Assembly (NCBI RefSeq): GCF_041260155.1
Contig: NW_027248277.1
Location: 2,454,501 to 2,518,500 of the forward strand
Origin: Ptychodera flava
Taxonomy: Eukaryota; Hemichordata; Enteropneusta; Ptychoderidae
Direction of reading: 5' to 3'
Length of the DNA: 64,000 nt
Under the pieces are notes generated by a model that saw only the letters and a program-made list of their open reading frames with translations, was not told the origin of the DNA and did no database searches. Below are positions 23,401 through 35,746 of this stretch, piece after piece. The translations under genes were made by a program, and so were the position numbers. How positions within the stretch are numbered: position 1 is the first letter of the stretch; each line of letters opens with the position of its first letter.

Positions 23401-23735
23401 AGTCCCCACGGACGAAGTCTGGGGGGACTTATAGATTGGGTCATGTCCGTCTGTCCGTGCGTACGTCCGTCCGTTCAATTTCTTTCAAACTTTGCACAAG
23501 GATAGTACCCTACCCCATACAGATGCACGTCGATTTGTTTCACAATGCGATCAAATTTGGCTGTGTTAGACTTGGAGGACTTTTTAGTTTACACCTCCAT
23601 AGACTCCCATGTATAAGGCAGTTCTCCATAGACTCCCATGTATAAGGCAGTCCTCCATAGACTCCCATGTAAAGGCAGTTCTCCATAGACTCCCATGTAT
23701 AGGTCAGTTCTCCGTAGACGCCCATGTATAAGGCC
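23401..23735. mobile_element. AGTCCCC-family copy with 29-bp minisatellite
   Basis: The head AGTCCCCACGGACGAAGTCT plus 'tatagattgggtc' matches the start of the element at 11,010, and 'caaactttgcacaagg' matches its interior. From 23,593 it passes into about five copies of a 29-bp unit 'ctccatagactcccatgtat' plus 'aaggcagtt'. No closing end is seen. Confidence 0.6.
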
Positions 23736-23801
23736 AAGAAAAATAAAAATTTAGTTTCTCATCGTATTCTAGTGCAAAAAAGATGCAGTGACACAGTTTT
23801 T

Positions 23802-24560
23802 AGTCCCCACGGATGAAGTCCAGGGGGCTTATAGATTGGGTCATGGTGTCCGGGTCATTGTGTCCGTTCGTCCATCCTTTCACACAGATATCTCAGACAT
23901 TTTGACAAAATGTCACGTGACCTTGGTGACCTTTGACCTCAAATATACGTATTTGTCCATAACTCAGTAACCACAAGTGCTACACCCTTCATATCTGGTA
24001 TGACGGGAGACCTTATGACGCCACATACTGTACCTCATTAATTATGTGCATATCTAATTCTGAGCAAGCCAATAGAGCTGGATGTCTGATTTTTCGTATA
24101 TAGGGATAACTATAGGATAGAAATTTTTGACAAAATGTCATGTGAACTGATTTTTTACCTAAAATATACGTTTATGTCAATAAATAAGTCCGACAAGTGC
24201 TATGTCCTTTATATTTGGTAGGATGGGAGACCTTATGACACTACACGCTTTACCTCATTTATTATGCACATATCTAATTCTGGGCAAGCGAATACAGCTA
24301 GAGGTCTGATTTTTGGCATATAGGGATTTATTAGCAATACATTTTTTTTTCAAAATGTCACGTGACCTCGATGACCTTTGACCTTGATTATACATATACA
24401 TGCATAACTCAGTAACCACAAGTTCTATACCCTTCAATTTTGATAGGATATTAGACTTTAAGATGTCCCATCTTGTACCCTATTTATTATGCGCATATGT
24501 ATTTCTTGGCTGACAAATACAGCTACAGATCTGATCTTTTTTCCCGATTTAGAACCACAA
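23802..24560. mobile_element. AGTCCCC-family copy with 223-bp tandem units
   Basis: The same head (AGTCCCCACGGATGAAGTCC...) is followed by about three copies of a roughly 223-bp unit anchored by 'caaaatgtca(c/t)gtga' at 23,905, 24,130 and 24,351. Each unit includes 'gacctttgacct' or a diverged version, 'ataactcagtaacca(c)' and 'gcatatctaattctg'. The unit differs from that of the 11,010 copy, so one head is attached to different arrays. Confidence 0.6.
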
Positions 24561-25575
24561 CTGAGACATGTCTCATGTGTTTCACATTTGGAACAATGAC
24601 ATAGACCTATGTACCCATATATCTCAACATATACACTCAAGTGATAATTCTTAATGACCACATTTCCCTGCCCCATCAAGACTAATACTCCTATTACTAT
24701 GTCATTGTCAATGACTTGTTTAGAATTATATTTTCGTTTTAAACTACAGTTCTTTGATGCAGTGTGGTCGTCTGGCAATCCATCATCACGGCAGATGTAG
24801 TGCATCCAATACACAGTCCACACTGTCCAATCATGCGTGCATGTTTTCCTGTTATAATTCAATTGGGTCAGAATTTTGTAGCAAGGAACATACAAAATCT
24901 TGCAGATAAATCAATTTGGATGATCTATGTACATCTATGCAAATTCCAAGTTTGGTGGACATGTGAAAATTATGTTTTTTGCCTTCATGTACAAGATGGC
25001 ATGTTTACCAAGCTGGACGCTCACTGCTAAAAAAACAATAGGTTTTATTACAGTTTCACATTTCAACCCTTTCTTTGCATCTTTCTCAGCAACATTCCCC
25101 AAACCTCTCTCCTTGCATCCCTACCGCTAAATGCACTGAGGAGCACAGTGTCATCATTGACGCTATTTTTTCAATCTTGCAAATGTAAAAAAGCCACGCT
25201 ACTGATCGGACGTGCCGTGTTTGGTCCCAGAATCCCATAATTTTGCCATGTTTCAGGCGTTCATTGTCTGTGAATCTTCCATATAATGTCTGTGAATATA
25301 TAGTGACTAAACTTGAGTCGAAAATAAACTAAAAAATGTTCTGGTTTTTGTCAGAGATAACGCATGTGTTTCAAAATGTGTTCACTGAACGACCATTTGA
25401 CCCCTCTTTGCTTATGTCACGAAAATGCCCATGCGGTCAAAGCGATGCTTTGACTTTGAGAATTTAAAACTCCCACCAAGTGTATGCAAATGGCTGCATC
25501 GTTGGTAATCCCTTTATTGTGTGCCCACGGTCTTGTAACTTCCTGTTTAACAGATCATTGATATTTCACTTGAAA
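24561..25575. other. Gene-free stretch
   Basis: A 145-codon minus-strand frame at 24,458-24,895 has no recognisable domain and begins inside the tandem repeat, so it is not called. Nothing else is recognised. Confidence 0.35.
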
Positions 25576-25579
25576 TTTT

Positions 25580-26340
25580 CACGAATTCAGCTACTAATAA
25601 ATACCTGTAGTCGTCTGGTCGTATTTGAATCCTAACTTGATTGCAAAACCGTGTCTTACTTCAGCAACGTCGACTTAGATACATATTTGGCCACTGATGG
25701 CGCTATTAGATATTGTTGATCAATCGACTTTTGTTCAACGCTCCTTGCAAAAAAAACCCTGCAACATCTATGATATACTGAAATATGCAAAGAAAAATTA
25801 GGATATCGGTTGGTGTAGAATTCGTTGATTATAAGAGAAAGAAGTGTAAAGTTGCAGAGGGTGCTTTGGCGAAGTAACTCGACAAACTATTCTGACAATA
25901 ATATATAATGTTAACACAAAGCATGACATTGCAGATTGCAGCGATGTCATTGTATTTGAGGCGATCTCTGACTATGGTAGTGACCAAGAATGTAGTTGAA
26001 TGGTGGATAAACATGGCATTATCGAAGAAGATACTGTAACACAGCTTTGACCATATTTTCAGCCGCGTATTTCGTTCTGGGATTTTTGTATGTTTTCGAA
26101 CAAAATGAAAATTTTTGAACGAGCTAGATGGAGTACAACTTTAATTAATATGACACGTGTTTGTGCTTTGTACACTAATGTTTTATACAAAATCGTAAAA
26201 TTCAAATCTGTAGCCTTTCATGAAAGGAAAACAAAGTTGAGATTGTATGTTGTTGGTGTTATTGTATCAATTGTCTATTTGAAACAGTAATCATCTTTTA
26301 AGAAGTGTATCTAAAGCCTGGGATCTAAAATCTTTATATC
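25580..26340. repeat. Flanking segment shared with 60,225-61,600
   Basis: It aligns by eye with 60,225 onward: 'aaatacctgtagtc', 'gcaaaaccgtgt', 'actgatggcgctattagata', 'agaagtgtaaagttgca', 'cattatcgaagaagatactg' and 'agcctgggatctaaaat'. Both copies lie at the 3' side of a zinc-finger unit (A and D), so they belong to the duplicated block. Confidence 0.7.
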
Positions 26341-26976
26341 ATTGACAAAACTATTCAAATAGTAATGCAGATACATATTGTAGGAACTCATAATCTGCGA
26401 CCCCTCCTCGGCTACGCAGTACGCTGTGTTTCCTCTGAAGTGTAGTGTACACCGTAACAAAGTAGAGGTCAACAGTATCTAATCTTACACAAACTTTATT
26501 AAAGAAACAAACAAACAAACAAACTGAACATATGGATAGCAGAAATCATGTGTACTTATGGTACATACTAAATACAAATTGAGGAACCCTGGTGTTTCCC
26601 AAGAGAGAGTGGAACATGTCAAGACATTTTAATTCAGAAACAGACAAAGTTTGGTAGGACTGGTTTGAGGTTTGATGTACATAACATAATAAAATAAAAA
26701 TACCGTCAAGGACAGTATGCTCATATTTGGTTTGAATTGGTCCATCAAGAAATATTGAAACCAGAAAAACAAGAATGACAAAGTAAATAAGGTCTGAAAC
26801 TTTAGGTAATGGAGGTCAACATTTCCCTTTTTCTTACCTCATTTGCATATTTTTGACACTGATATGTTCAGTTGAACGTCACATCTCGACAACTGGGTCT
26901 ACATGTACACCAAATACTGTGATGGTAGGTGCGGCGCTATGGGAGCTTTTGCCTGTGACGGATATACATCTGCAAA

Positions 26977-27041
26977 TACATACATACATACATACATACA
27001 TACATACATACATACATACATACATAGACAGACAGACAGAC
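26977..27041. repeat. (CATA)n followed by (GACA)n microsatellite
   Basis: About 13 CATA units pass directly into four GACA units. It is found only in unit A, as the tail of the inserted segment. Confidence 0.93.
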
Positions 27042-28493
27042 ATAAAGACAGACAACCACCACTGACTCACCACCATATAAGCTCTTTTTGGTATTTATAT
27101 ACCGGTACATACCAAATAGAGCTAAAACGGAAATTAAGAGATTACTTTCTATAACTATTGAATGTTTTATTTTCAAAATATATTTCATATCAGATACATT
27201 GAAATCTTACGCTACAATTAAAAACACTAAATAACTAAAGAATAGTGTCACCAAGTAATTACAGGTTACACAAGGAAAATTGAACACCATGCAAATTGGC
27301 ATTTAGAAGACGAGTGGGTGCAGCTTTACCTTTAGACTGGGGACACACTAAATGATGTATATACTGTCAATGAGATAAGACCAAGGCATTGTGAAATTAA
27401 AATATAATCTTTTTCTGAAACAATATACATTTAGAAGTCTATGTAGTCAGTCAAAACAAACCTAATGTTTTGTCAAAATAGTGTTCCTTGTCATTGAATG
27501 ACAATTGTTGATCACTGTGCTTCTGCAAAATTTGAGTACAGTGGGTTGGAAAAGGCACACACAGCCTGTAAGAAAGACCACAACAAAATCATGGCTACAA
27601 AATATATGAAAGACGCTGAAACAACAACGTATATGGTTCTGCAATATACACACCAGTTTCTGTGAGAAATATTTTAGTATTCAAAGTACTGAAATACCTA
27701 CATTCAGTTTTAAGTCTTACTTTTCAAATTTAAAATCCAATTCCCAATAACACCTTTCTGTCTTTCTGCACTCTTTCCTGTGTGCATACCCTAGTTTTAT
27801 AGAATTTAATAGGTATTATCTGTTAAGAAAACTGACTACTTGATTACTAATTATCTAATAGAAGTTGGTGTGTGTGTAAAAATTACAATGACATCGCTTA
27901 TACAGAAAACTGTAAACTCTGCAGTATGGTTAAAGTGGCATTTATTGTTTGCTTACTTTTCTGTACACAGACCTATACACACACTGCAACAGAAGAACAA
28001 ATTAAACACAAGAAAAATATTTGATACACACACTTTGCTAACATAACAAATATGGCGCTGTCATGTTCATAAACATTGGAATGACAAAGGGAGTTGAAAC
28101 CTGCAATCAGGAGATACAAAATATAACTTACATTGTTTAAAGTTGTAATTTATCCAGTCGTTCTCCAAACTGATTTTTTCAGGGATTCAAAAGCAATACA
28201 GTGACACAGTTTTTACTACACAGTAGTCTTGATTAGATATCATCAACACCAAACAATGGACGATTGTAGCAGTTCACGCTTAAAGGCATCAATAATGATA
28301 AGATTATTAGAAATTGTCAACAGTGAAATGTCACGTGACAGAATTAACATAGAATGCTCCTCGGGGATAGACATTTAATTCAAGCTCTCATTTCTTTACA
28401 ATCCTTTCCCAGTCTACCACTCGTTGCAGATCATTATCAAGATCTCGGAACAAGAAACATTTTCGCAGCTTTTCTTTCTCGAAAATGGAAAAA

Positions 28494-28499
28494 TTTATT
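28494..28499 (-). terminator. ZNF-A polyadenylation signal AATAAA
   Basis: AATAAA on the minus strand, 112 nt past the stop codon. The same hexamer stands at a similar distance after the stop in B, C and D, within an otherwise conserved 3' UTR. Confidence 0.6.
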
Positions 28500-28610
28500 T
28501 TTCCCTTTAGAGTTAAAATAAAATTCACAATTTCAAATCAATTGTTTCAATGACAACTGTGAACATTTTACGTTTGATTGAGTGTGAGCAGATTACAAAC
28601 AATCCTGGGT

Positions 28611-29827
28611 CTACTTGTTGTGTATTCTGGTGTGTTTTAAAAGATTTTCCCTCAGTTTACATCGATATCCACATACATTACACTTCCAAGGTTTTTCATC
28701 ACTGTGTACAGACTTAATGTGTGCAGTTAGTGTAGTTTTTAGCTTAAAAACACGTGGGCAAAGATCGCATTTGATTGTTGGTTTACTATGAGTCGAGGCA
28801 TGCAATCGTAAATTGGCACCTTTCTTAAACTGGCGTCCACAAATATCACACAGATATTCAGGCTTAGTGCAGTCCCTATGACGGTGCTTGCGATATTCAG
28901 ATTTGATGTAGAAAACCTTCTTGCATATCTTACAAGAATATTTACTTGAAAGCAGACCATGGGTTTCTAAATGGGCTTTCCATCCACCCATATGGTGAAA
29001 TTTCTTGTTACAAAAAGAGCATTTAAATCCTGGCTCAACGTGGGCGGTCCGTAGATGGTTTGCCATCTTTGCCCGCGTGTCAAATTTTTCCTCACAGACT
29101 GTACAGACAGCGGACACTTCACTGTGTAATTCCTTTTCATGAGTTGATCTGATTCCCTCAGTTGTAAACTTCATGTCACAATATCTTTCTTTCACTGTGG
29201 ATCGTTTATGTTTGGTTAGAGCACTACGATAGGAAAAGACACGCTTACACACATCACATTCAAATACATCATTGGAATGTTTTGACAGTATATGGTTTGA
29301 TCTTGTTGCGCAATTAATAAATGTTCGATCACAATAGTTGCATGGAAACACTGGTATCTCTTCTGCATGAGAATCAACCATATGCTTTTGCCAGTCCTTA
29401 AGAAGAAATTCCAATCCACAATACTTACATTTCTGTCTGACACAAACGCCCAATGACATATGTAAACTTAACCCTTGCTGTTTTTTATAACCCTTACCAC
29501 ATTTCTCACAAGTGTATGGTTTATCATCAATCATAGCTTTCCGTATTCTCTCTTTGTGAATTTCCAGCCCTTCATCTGTCATCATTAGCTTTCCCTCACG
29601 TTCATGTTTCTTTCTCTGAAACTTTGGTTTTTCATTTCCATTTTTTGACGATCCATTGCAGCTCTCGACCAAAGTATTTATTTGATTTGTATCAGCATCG
29701 CTGGAGTTGTCTTCATTATTTGTTTCATCTATTGTTATGTCACCATTTTTGTCGTAACTTCTTCCAAAGGCTGATGGTGAAGCATCAACGGAAGAGCTTA
29801 CCATCTCTCGAATATTTTGACGGAGAG
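28611..29827 (-). CDS. ZNF-A exon 3: C2H2 finger array
   Basis: The acceptor is tttctttcag; the stop is TAG after HTRIHNK. It starts with a linker rich in Asp and Asn, then a basic stretch, then 11 finger positions. The last six fingers are regular (for example YLCDICGRQF...H...H). The junction of fingers 4 and 5 reads HKRSTVKERYCD, where the paralogues have a complete His pair and a CRYC start. Confidence 0.9.
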
Positions 29828-32552
29828 CTGAAAGAAATCACATGCAATACAAGGTTAATGTAGAACTAGAGGTCAAATTTTTCTGTCAGTCCAAAACTAC
29901 CAAATTTTGATAAATATCATTATTATTTTTGTGATTTATTAATTGATTAAATGTTTGACATATTGCAACGAGCTAACACAAACTGTGGTTGAATGGTGAG
30001 CTTTGCTATAATTCAACACCATTAATGTTTTCTTAGCGGTATGTTTGTATAATCAACTTTATCTGAGTGAGTATGTATGTATTCATTCCCCATTAACAGC
30101 AAGCTAATGTTTAGAAGACACTAAATGCTAAGATAAGTGACATAAAACATATCAGTAGCAAGTATACAACAACACACTGGAGGATGTCAATGACGAACAA
30201 ACTAACCTATTGGATAAATTTGATTACTATTCTCCTGATTTTTCAAAGTTCCTATACACTGTGTTTCTTCAATCTCCGTCTCTCTTTGCTGATTGTCTTC
30301 ACATGATCCACTTTCTCTCACAGTTTCAGTACATTCCTCATCAAATTTCAGTACATCATTGTCTGGTTCACCAGTATTTCTCATGTCATCCATAACTTCA
30401 GCTTCAGTTAGTTTGTTGCCTATTTCAGCACTTTCCTCCGCAATGGCCAGCTCTCCTGATCTGCTCTTATCAACAGCTATATTGATGACATCATTATGCA
30501 AATGAGTAGGTGCATTTGCAAGGTCGAACGACGAAGTATATTCCTCTAAGAATACATCTTCCTTCTTTACAAGATTGTTAAGATTTTTACTTTCCTCATA
30601 AGTTTCCTCTGATGGTACACCCATGATATGTCCATCAGTACTATGGCCAGTAGCAGTAGGACTCAGTCCAACATTAACATCACCTGGTTTTTCTTTCAGT
30701 CCAGTTGTCAAAAATTCTCTGACAAAGTCTTGACTTCCAATATACTGAGATGACAGCCCATCTTCAGAGACCATGACAAACACTTTGCAAGCAAACTTCT
30801 CCAGGAAATCTTTACACTAAAAGGATGTAATGAAAATAGAAATATCACATGCTAGTAGTAGTAGTGGTACAAATGTACACATCTGTGTTCAATGCAAATA
30901 TGAACCTACACTAAAACAATCTCATCTCTTTCATGTTAGAAACTTTGTATATTATATGAATTGTTATTGGAGAGATATATATAAGAAAGTTTCCAAGAAA
31001 TTGAAAGATTAACTAAAATGCGTCAGAAACATAGTTGACATTCCACTGAGATGTGTGGGGGCTCAAGAAATGTATAGCTGACAATTATTCCGCTGAGATG
31101 TACGGGGCCAGGAACAAACTACTGCAAAGTGTGCTACTTACATGTTTCTACGATGAATTCTGTAGGATTATTCTAACATAATGACAACAGTCAGATTGTG
31201 GCACTATTAAAAATGTATGAACGGATGATTTTGTTGTTTTAAAAATTAAAAACGGAGGAGGGCGGAGTTACGGAGGAAAACAGAAAAAACTCAAGAAAAT
31301 CACTAGGAGACAAGGATGACACATTTGGCCCCTGAGTGTTTGAGTTGAACAATGGCGCGACTTCAATATAAGCTTGCCCACTTTTCATTAAATTTGCATG
31401 AAAATGTGCATCATGGTGGGAAAATACAATACAATATAAAAAGATACGTGCAAGTGATGGGAAACTTGCATTTTTCATCGGTGACACTGGCCATCATGTT
31501 TCAATCACACACGACAAACTTTTCATACAACGAAACTGCTGTTGTACAGGAGCTGGAGGTTTTGCCATCCAACCCACACCATCCAGGCAAAGCAGTCCTA
31601 CTGAATACTGTGACTGCCCATAGCTGCCTGAGGACTGTCCGAGGAAAAAGTAGGCCAAATTTCGGCCATTTTAACATAAAGTCAAGGTAGGTTCAACCTA
31701 CATATTATGCCGGGCTAACCAAAAAATATCATTGATTTGACGTGCACTTGATGTTTTCTCTAGCGCTTTTGGAACCTAGAACACTGGATATCGACTACAA
31801 AGATGTCCCAAGCTTGCTTGTGAGATCATACTATTCAATGCAAGGGGTGTTCGGCTTTCAAGCTGCACGAGTGCAGCTAGGATATCGTACCTACTCTTGC
31901 ACTAAATGTTACGATTGACAGGAGTAGTGGTACAAATGTACACATCTGTGACCAATGCAAATATGAAGCTGCACTAAAACAATTGTTTTGCGACGTCCTT
32001 CAAGTCCGTCGTCTTTTGAGTTTCAAAACATTCGGAGAAAACATCAGGTTAAGGTCAAAACAATGGTAGTTTTGGCTTTGTGTTAAAATGGGCAAAATTT
32101 GGCCAACTTTTTACTCGGGCAGGCCGCAGTCCTCGGGCAGTAATTTATTAGGACCCAATGTAGTACTAGGCAAACAATCTAAAGTTTACAAATATCACTA
32201 ACATAATTGGTAACAACACTTGGATCGCGATGGAAATGCACGCAACATGTGCCCCGACCCACAAACGATATTAAATTAATGACGTTACATCAGCAGGCCC
32301 ACTAGCCCTGCGTACCGTGCTGTGTGTTTCGGGCGTTACACGGCCCCACCACATGTGCCGTGTAACGCCCGAAACACACAGCACGGTACGCAGGGCTACA
32401 GGCCTACATGAATAAAACAGCACGTCATAGAGCCGCACATCGCTTTAATAGCACCAGTTAACAGTTGCACGAATGAACAGACTTACTTCCATAAGCAGTC
32501 GATTTTTCAGCGTGCTTGTAAAACAAGCTGTTTGTGATGATATTGGATCCAT
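28611..32552 (-). CDS. ZNF-A: 630-residue C2H2 zinc-finger protein, three exons, intact
   Basis: Exons 32487-32552, 30207-30816 and 28611-29827 join in phase (0, then 1) into one open frame of 630 codons. Residues 1-80 form an unrecognised module (STLKNR...CKDFLEKFACKVFVMV...QYIGSQDFVREF). Residues 80-330 are acidic and Ser/Thr-rich. From about 332 to the end lie 11 C2H2-type finger positions with short linkers. Fingers 1 and 8 end in Cys instead of the last His. Fingers 4 and 5 are damaged: compared with B-D, about four residues are missing at their junction, removing one His and one Cys. It is probably a nuclear DNA-binding regulator. No KRAB, SCAN, BTB or ZAD domain is seen. First of four tandem paralogues and the only complete frame of the three fully contained in the window. 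Confidence 0.88.
30207..30816 (-). CDS. ZNF-A exon 2: N-terminal module and acidic region
   Basis: The acceptor is cttttag before TGT-AAA-GAT; the donor is ATAG|gttagt, phase 1. CKDFLEKFACKVFVMV followed by SEDGLSSQYIGSQDFVREF is almost identical in B and C and is not a domain I can name. The remainder is acidic and poorly conserved except for a final GSCEE...KLK..E.....PI stretch. Confidence 0.82.
32303..32398. mobile_element. 96-bp hairpin element with 9-bp target duplication
   Basis: It starts TAGCCCTGCGTACCGTGCTG and returns as its exact inverse around a loop of about ten bases. CAGGCC(C/T)AC flanks both sides (32294-32302 and 32399-32407, one mismatch). It lies just 3' of ZNF-A exon 1 in intron 1. 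A truncated relative is at 45,745. Confidence 0.75.
32487..32552 (-). CDS. ZNF-A exon 1 (22 codons)
   Basis: ATG GAT CCA opens the frame; the donor is GAA|gtaagt, phase 0. The STLKNR motif before the donor is shared with exon 1 of B and C, while the N-terminal residues differ. The start is chosen because the same ATG-GAT start is kept in A, B, C and the inverted relic at 48,589. Confidence 0.8.
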
Positions 32553-34420
32553 CGCTGTTTTCTGGGACTGATCGCGCACTCGTACACCTGAACACTCAGC
32601 TCTGTGTCCTTGCCTCCAGCATAGGTCATGGGTCAAGTTACTTTTCATCTGAAGTAAGACTTGGTTTCAGATTCAGCTTCACGTCGTGTAAAGTATCGGA
32701 TTCGCCAAAGTTAACGCAACTGTGCATTTGCAGTGGAGTCGGCTCTTTTGAATGTTTTGACAGTGATATCAGGAAAAAATTATCACTTAAAAACATCATA
32801 TTCATAATATTATATAGGGCTCAGCCCTTGGTGTCGCGCCAGGGGTTATTAAAGATTGGCAATGTTATTTGTATTGATTCATGATAAACTGTAATTGTTA
32901 CTTCATAAACGTTTATATGACAACTGTGCCCAGTTTCCCTCTGATGAAAGCAGTTCACGTACGTACACGACGTCACACCCTGCAGCAGGGCAGGTATAGA
33001 TTTTCTGCAGCGTGTAAAAATTTTGGACAAAAATTTTTACAATGATAACAGCATATAGCGATAAACAAGGGACGTATTATCCAATCATTATCATTGCAAT
33101 GGTAAACCGCACTGCCCACCTTACACTTGCAAGCTGAAAACTATAGCGTTCCGTCTAAAAACTGGCACTTTTTGAATCTAATTATTGACACAGAGGGCGC
33201 TCTTCTATAATTCAATCCCAGCATTCTTTGCGTATGCCCCCGTTCATATGCACGACAGTTTTCTCCCTTTATCTATATTAACGATATTTTGTATCAGCGA
33301 CAAGGTGCATAATAACATTTACTGGCTAATAAAAGAGGTATATGTTATAAAAGGCATGTTATATAATAGTAATTTGTTTCGTTTTTGTTTATTTACGAGT
33401 ACTCAAAAAAAAAACATGGCGGCGCCCATCATGTGAAAGAAGGGTACACTTCCGGTTACTCGCATAGTATATTATGAATAAGCGCATGCGTAGTCAGTAA
33501 GCCGCTGGCGCGACTATTAATGAGATTGATTGGTTCTTAGTTGATTGACTGGTTCATCGTTTCAACGAACATAGATAAAATTGGTACAAAGAGATCAAGA
33601 AATAAGCACACTTAACGTGAAACAATCGTGATTTGTGAGTTTGTAAAAAATGAAAGTAGAGTGAATTTAATTGTCAATGGTAAAAGATGATGAACATTAA
33701 AATTGTTTTTGTATTAGAATATAAAGAACAAAGAAAGTTCGAGTTGCAATGAAAGGAAATTTTTGAATGAGACTCGATGTAGAAAACAATCGAATTGATA
33801 GACAAATCGCACCTGACGTAAGTAATGGTTCTCTTGTTCAATTGTCTAACATTATTTTTAGTTCAACAAATTTGAAACTGTTTCCATCTTGTTCGTGCCC
33901 CAAACACAATTTACCGATAGTAACATTGTATCCTAAACCATAGACCCTCGAGGGTCTATGCCTAAACCTTTCATTCATCAAATTATACAAAGACAAAACT
34001 ATCATTTTTAAATGTGCTATTTATAAGCATCTGCTCTAACCACCAGATATCTGGTCATAGTCGTGTTAATATGATTGAACATGCCTGGGCCCCCTTGTCA
34101 AAGTTTCTTGCTTTTGCCGCCCCTACCAAGTACAAATTGCGTGTTCACAAAGACAAAGAACAGCACAAGAGATGCAAAAAGGGAAAGTAAAATAAAATGA
34201 AAACTTTTATGCGGTAAAATGCCCTGTTAGTACTCAAATCTGATACCTTTAATTGAAATAGGGCAAGGGGAATACGTCTTTAAGAGCTGTAGCAAAATGC
34301 AACATTGTACTCTCGGTCAGACATGAACATTTCGCACTTTTAAAGTTTCGTTTAGGGGAAGGGGGGAGGGGGTTTTGATCTAAACGAAGGGATTTCGTTT
34401 CTTGAACTTCTGCGACAATC
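32553..34420. other. ZNF-A upstream region and spacer to unit B
   Basis: Gene-free. A 'catggcggcgcc' YY1-like patch at 33,415-33,426 could be promoter-related. The 22-bp palindrome at 33,939 is described separately. No exon is recognised. Confidence 0.4.
33939..33960. repeat. Perfect 22-bp palindrome flanked by 7-bp direct repeats
   Basis: CATAGACCCTC is followed at once by its exact reverse complement. CCTAAAC lies directly on both sides (33932-33938 and 33961-33967). This looks like a minimal hairpin insertion with a target duplication. Confidence 0.7.
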
Positions 34421-34429
34421 TGAGACGGT

Positions 34430-35746
34430 CCCTTACGGTGTATGCTGTGTTTCCTCTGAAGTGTAGTGCACACCGTAATAAAGTAGAGGTCAACAGTACC
34501 TCCTCTTACACAAACTTGAATAAACAAACAAACAAACAAACAAACAAACTGAACATATGGATAGCAGGAATCAAGTGTACTTATGGTACATGCTAAATAC
34601 AAATTGAGGAACCCTGATGTTTCCCAAGAGAGACCAGAACATGTAAAGAGATTTTACTTCAGAAACAGTTAAAGTTTGGTAGGACTAGTTTGAGGTTTGA
34701 TGTACATGACATAATTAAATACAAAGGAAACAACGTAATCACATTCTATAACTATTGACTATTTTATTTTAAACATTTATCTCATATCAGATACATTGAA
34801 ATCTTACATTATGAAAAAAACACTAAATAACTAAAGAATAGAGTCACCAGGTAATTACAGGTTACACAAGGAAAATTGAACGCCATGCAAATTGGCATTT
34901 AGAAGACGAGTGGGTGCAGCTTTACCTTTAGACTTGGGACACAATAAATGATGTATATAATGTCAATGAGATAAGACCAAGGACATTGTGAAATTAAAAT
35001 ATAATCTTTTTCTGAAACAATATACATTTAGAAATCTATGGAGTCAGTCAAAACAAATCTAATATTTTGTCAAAATAGTGTTCCTGCCATTGAATGAGAA
35101 TTGTTGATCAATGTACATAAATACTTCTGCAAAATTTGATTATAATGGGTTGGAATAGTATGTAAGGCGCAAGAAGCCTGTAAGAAAGACCACAACAAAA
35201 ATCATGGCTACAAAATATACAAAGGACACTAAAACAACAACGTATATGGTTCTACAAAGTACGCACTTCAGTTTCGGTGAGAAATATTTTAGTATTCACA
35301 GTATTGAAATACCTACATTCAGTGTTGAGTCATACTTTTCAAATTTAATATCCAATTACCAATTACTATCAATTGCACTGTTGGACGATTGTAGCAGTTC
35401 ACGCTTGAAGGCATCAATAATGAGGAGATTATTAGACATTGTCAACGTTGAAATGTCACGTGACAGAATTAACATAGAATGCGCCTCGGGGATAGATATT
35501 TAATTCAAACTCTCATTTCTTTACAATTCTTTCCCAGTCTACCACTCGTTGCAGCTCATTATAAAGATCTCGGAGCAAGAAAAAATTTCACAACTTTTCT
35601 TTCGCGAAAATGGAAAAAATTTATTTTTCCCTTCAGAGTTAAAATAAAAGTGGGGCAATTCAGAATTTCAAATCAACTGTTGTCAATGACAACTGTGAAC
35701 ATTTTACGTCTAATTGAGTGTGAGCAGGTTACGAACAATCCTGGGT
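34430..35746 (-). repeat. Downstream part of ZNF duplication unit B
   Basis: Paralogous to 26,390-28,610, 51,305-52,997 and 61,650-62,808. Relative to A and C it lacks about 500 bp at 35,370, where 'ccaattactatcaattgcac' passes straight into 'tggacgattgtagcagttca'. Non-coding. Confidence 0.75.
35620..35625 (-). terminator. ZNF-B polyadenylation signal AATAAA
   Basis: AATAAA on the minus strand, 122 nt beyond the ZNF-B stop, at the same place as in the paralogues. Confidence 0.6.

Larger units (their letters stand above)
26390..28610 (-). repeat. Downstream part of ZNF duplication unit A
   Basis: It matches 34,430-35,746, 51,305-52,997 and 61,650-62,808 almost line by line, for example 'ctgtgtttcctctgaagtgt', 'aaattggcatttagaagacg' and 'ctttacaatcctttcccagt'. 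There is no coding capacity. Unit A alone carries an insert of about 400 bp (26,705-27,130) ending in (CATA)n and (GACA)n, which looks like a retroposed or SINE-like insertion. The segment 27,750-28,250 is present in A and C but missing from B and D. Confidence 0.75.

Noticed and set aside
24458-24895. 145-codon minus-strand frame
   Set aside because: No domain is recognisable, part of it lies in tandem repeat, and there is no splice or start context.
26853-27188. Frames with YIHT or VCMY repeats on both strands
   Set aside because: They come from the (CATA)n and (GACA)n microsatellite.
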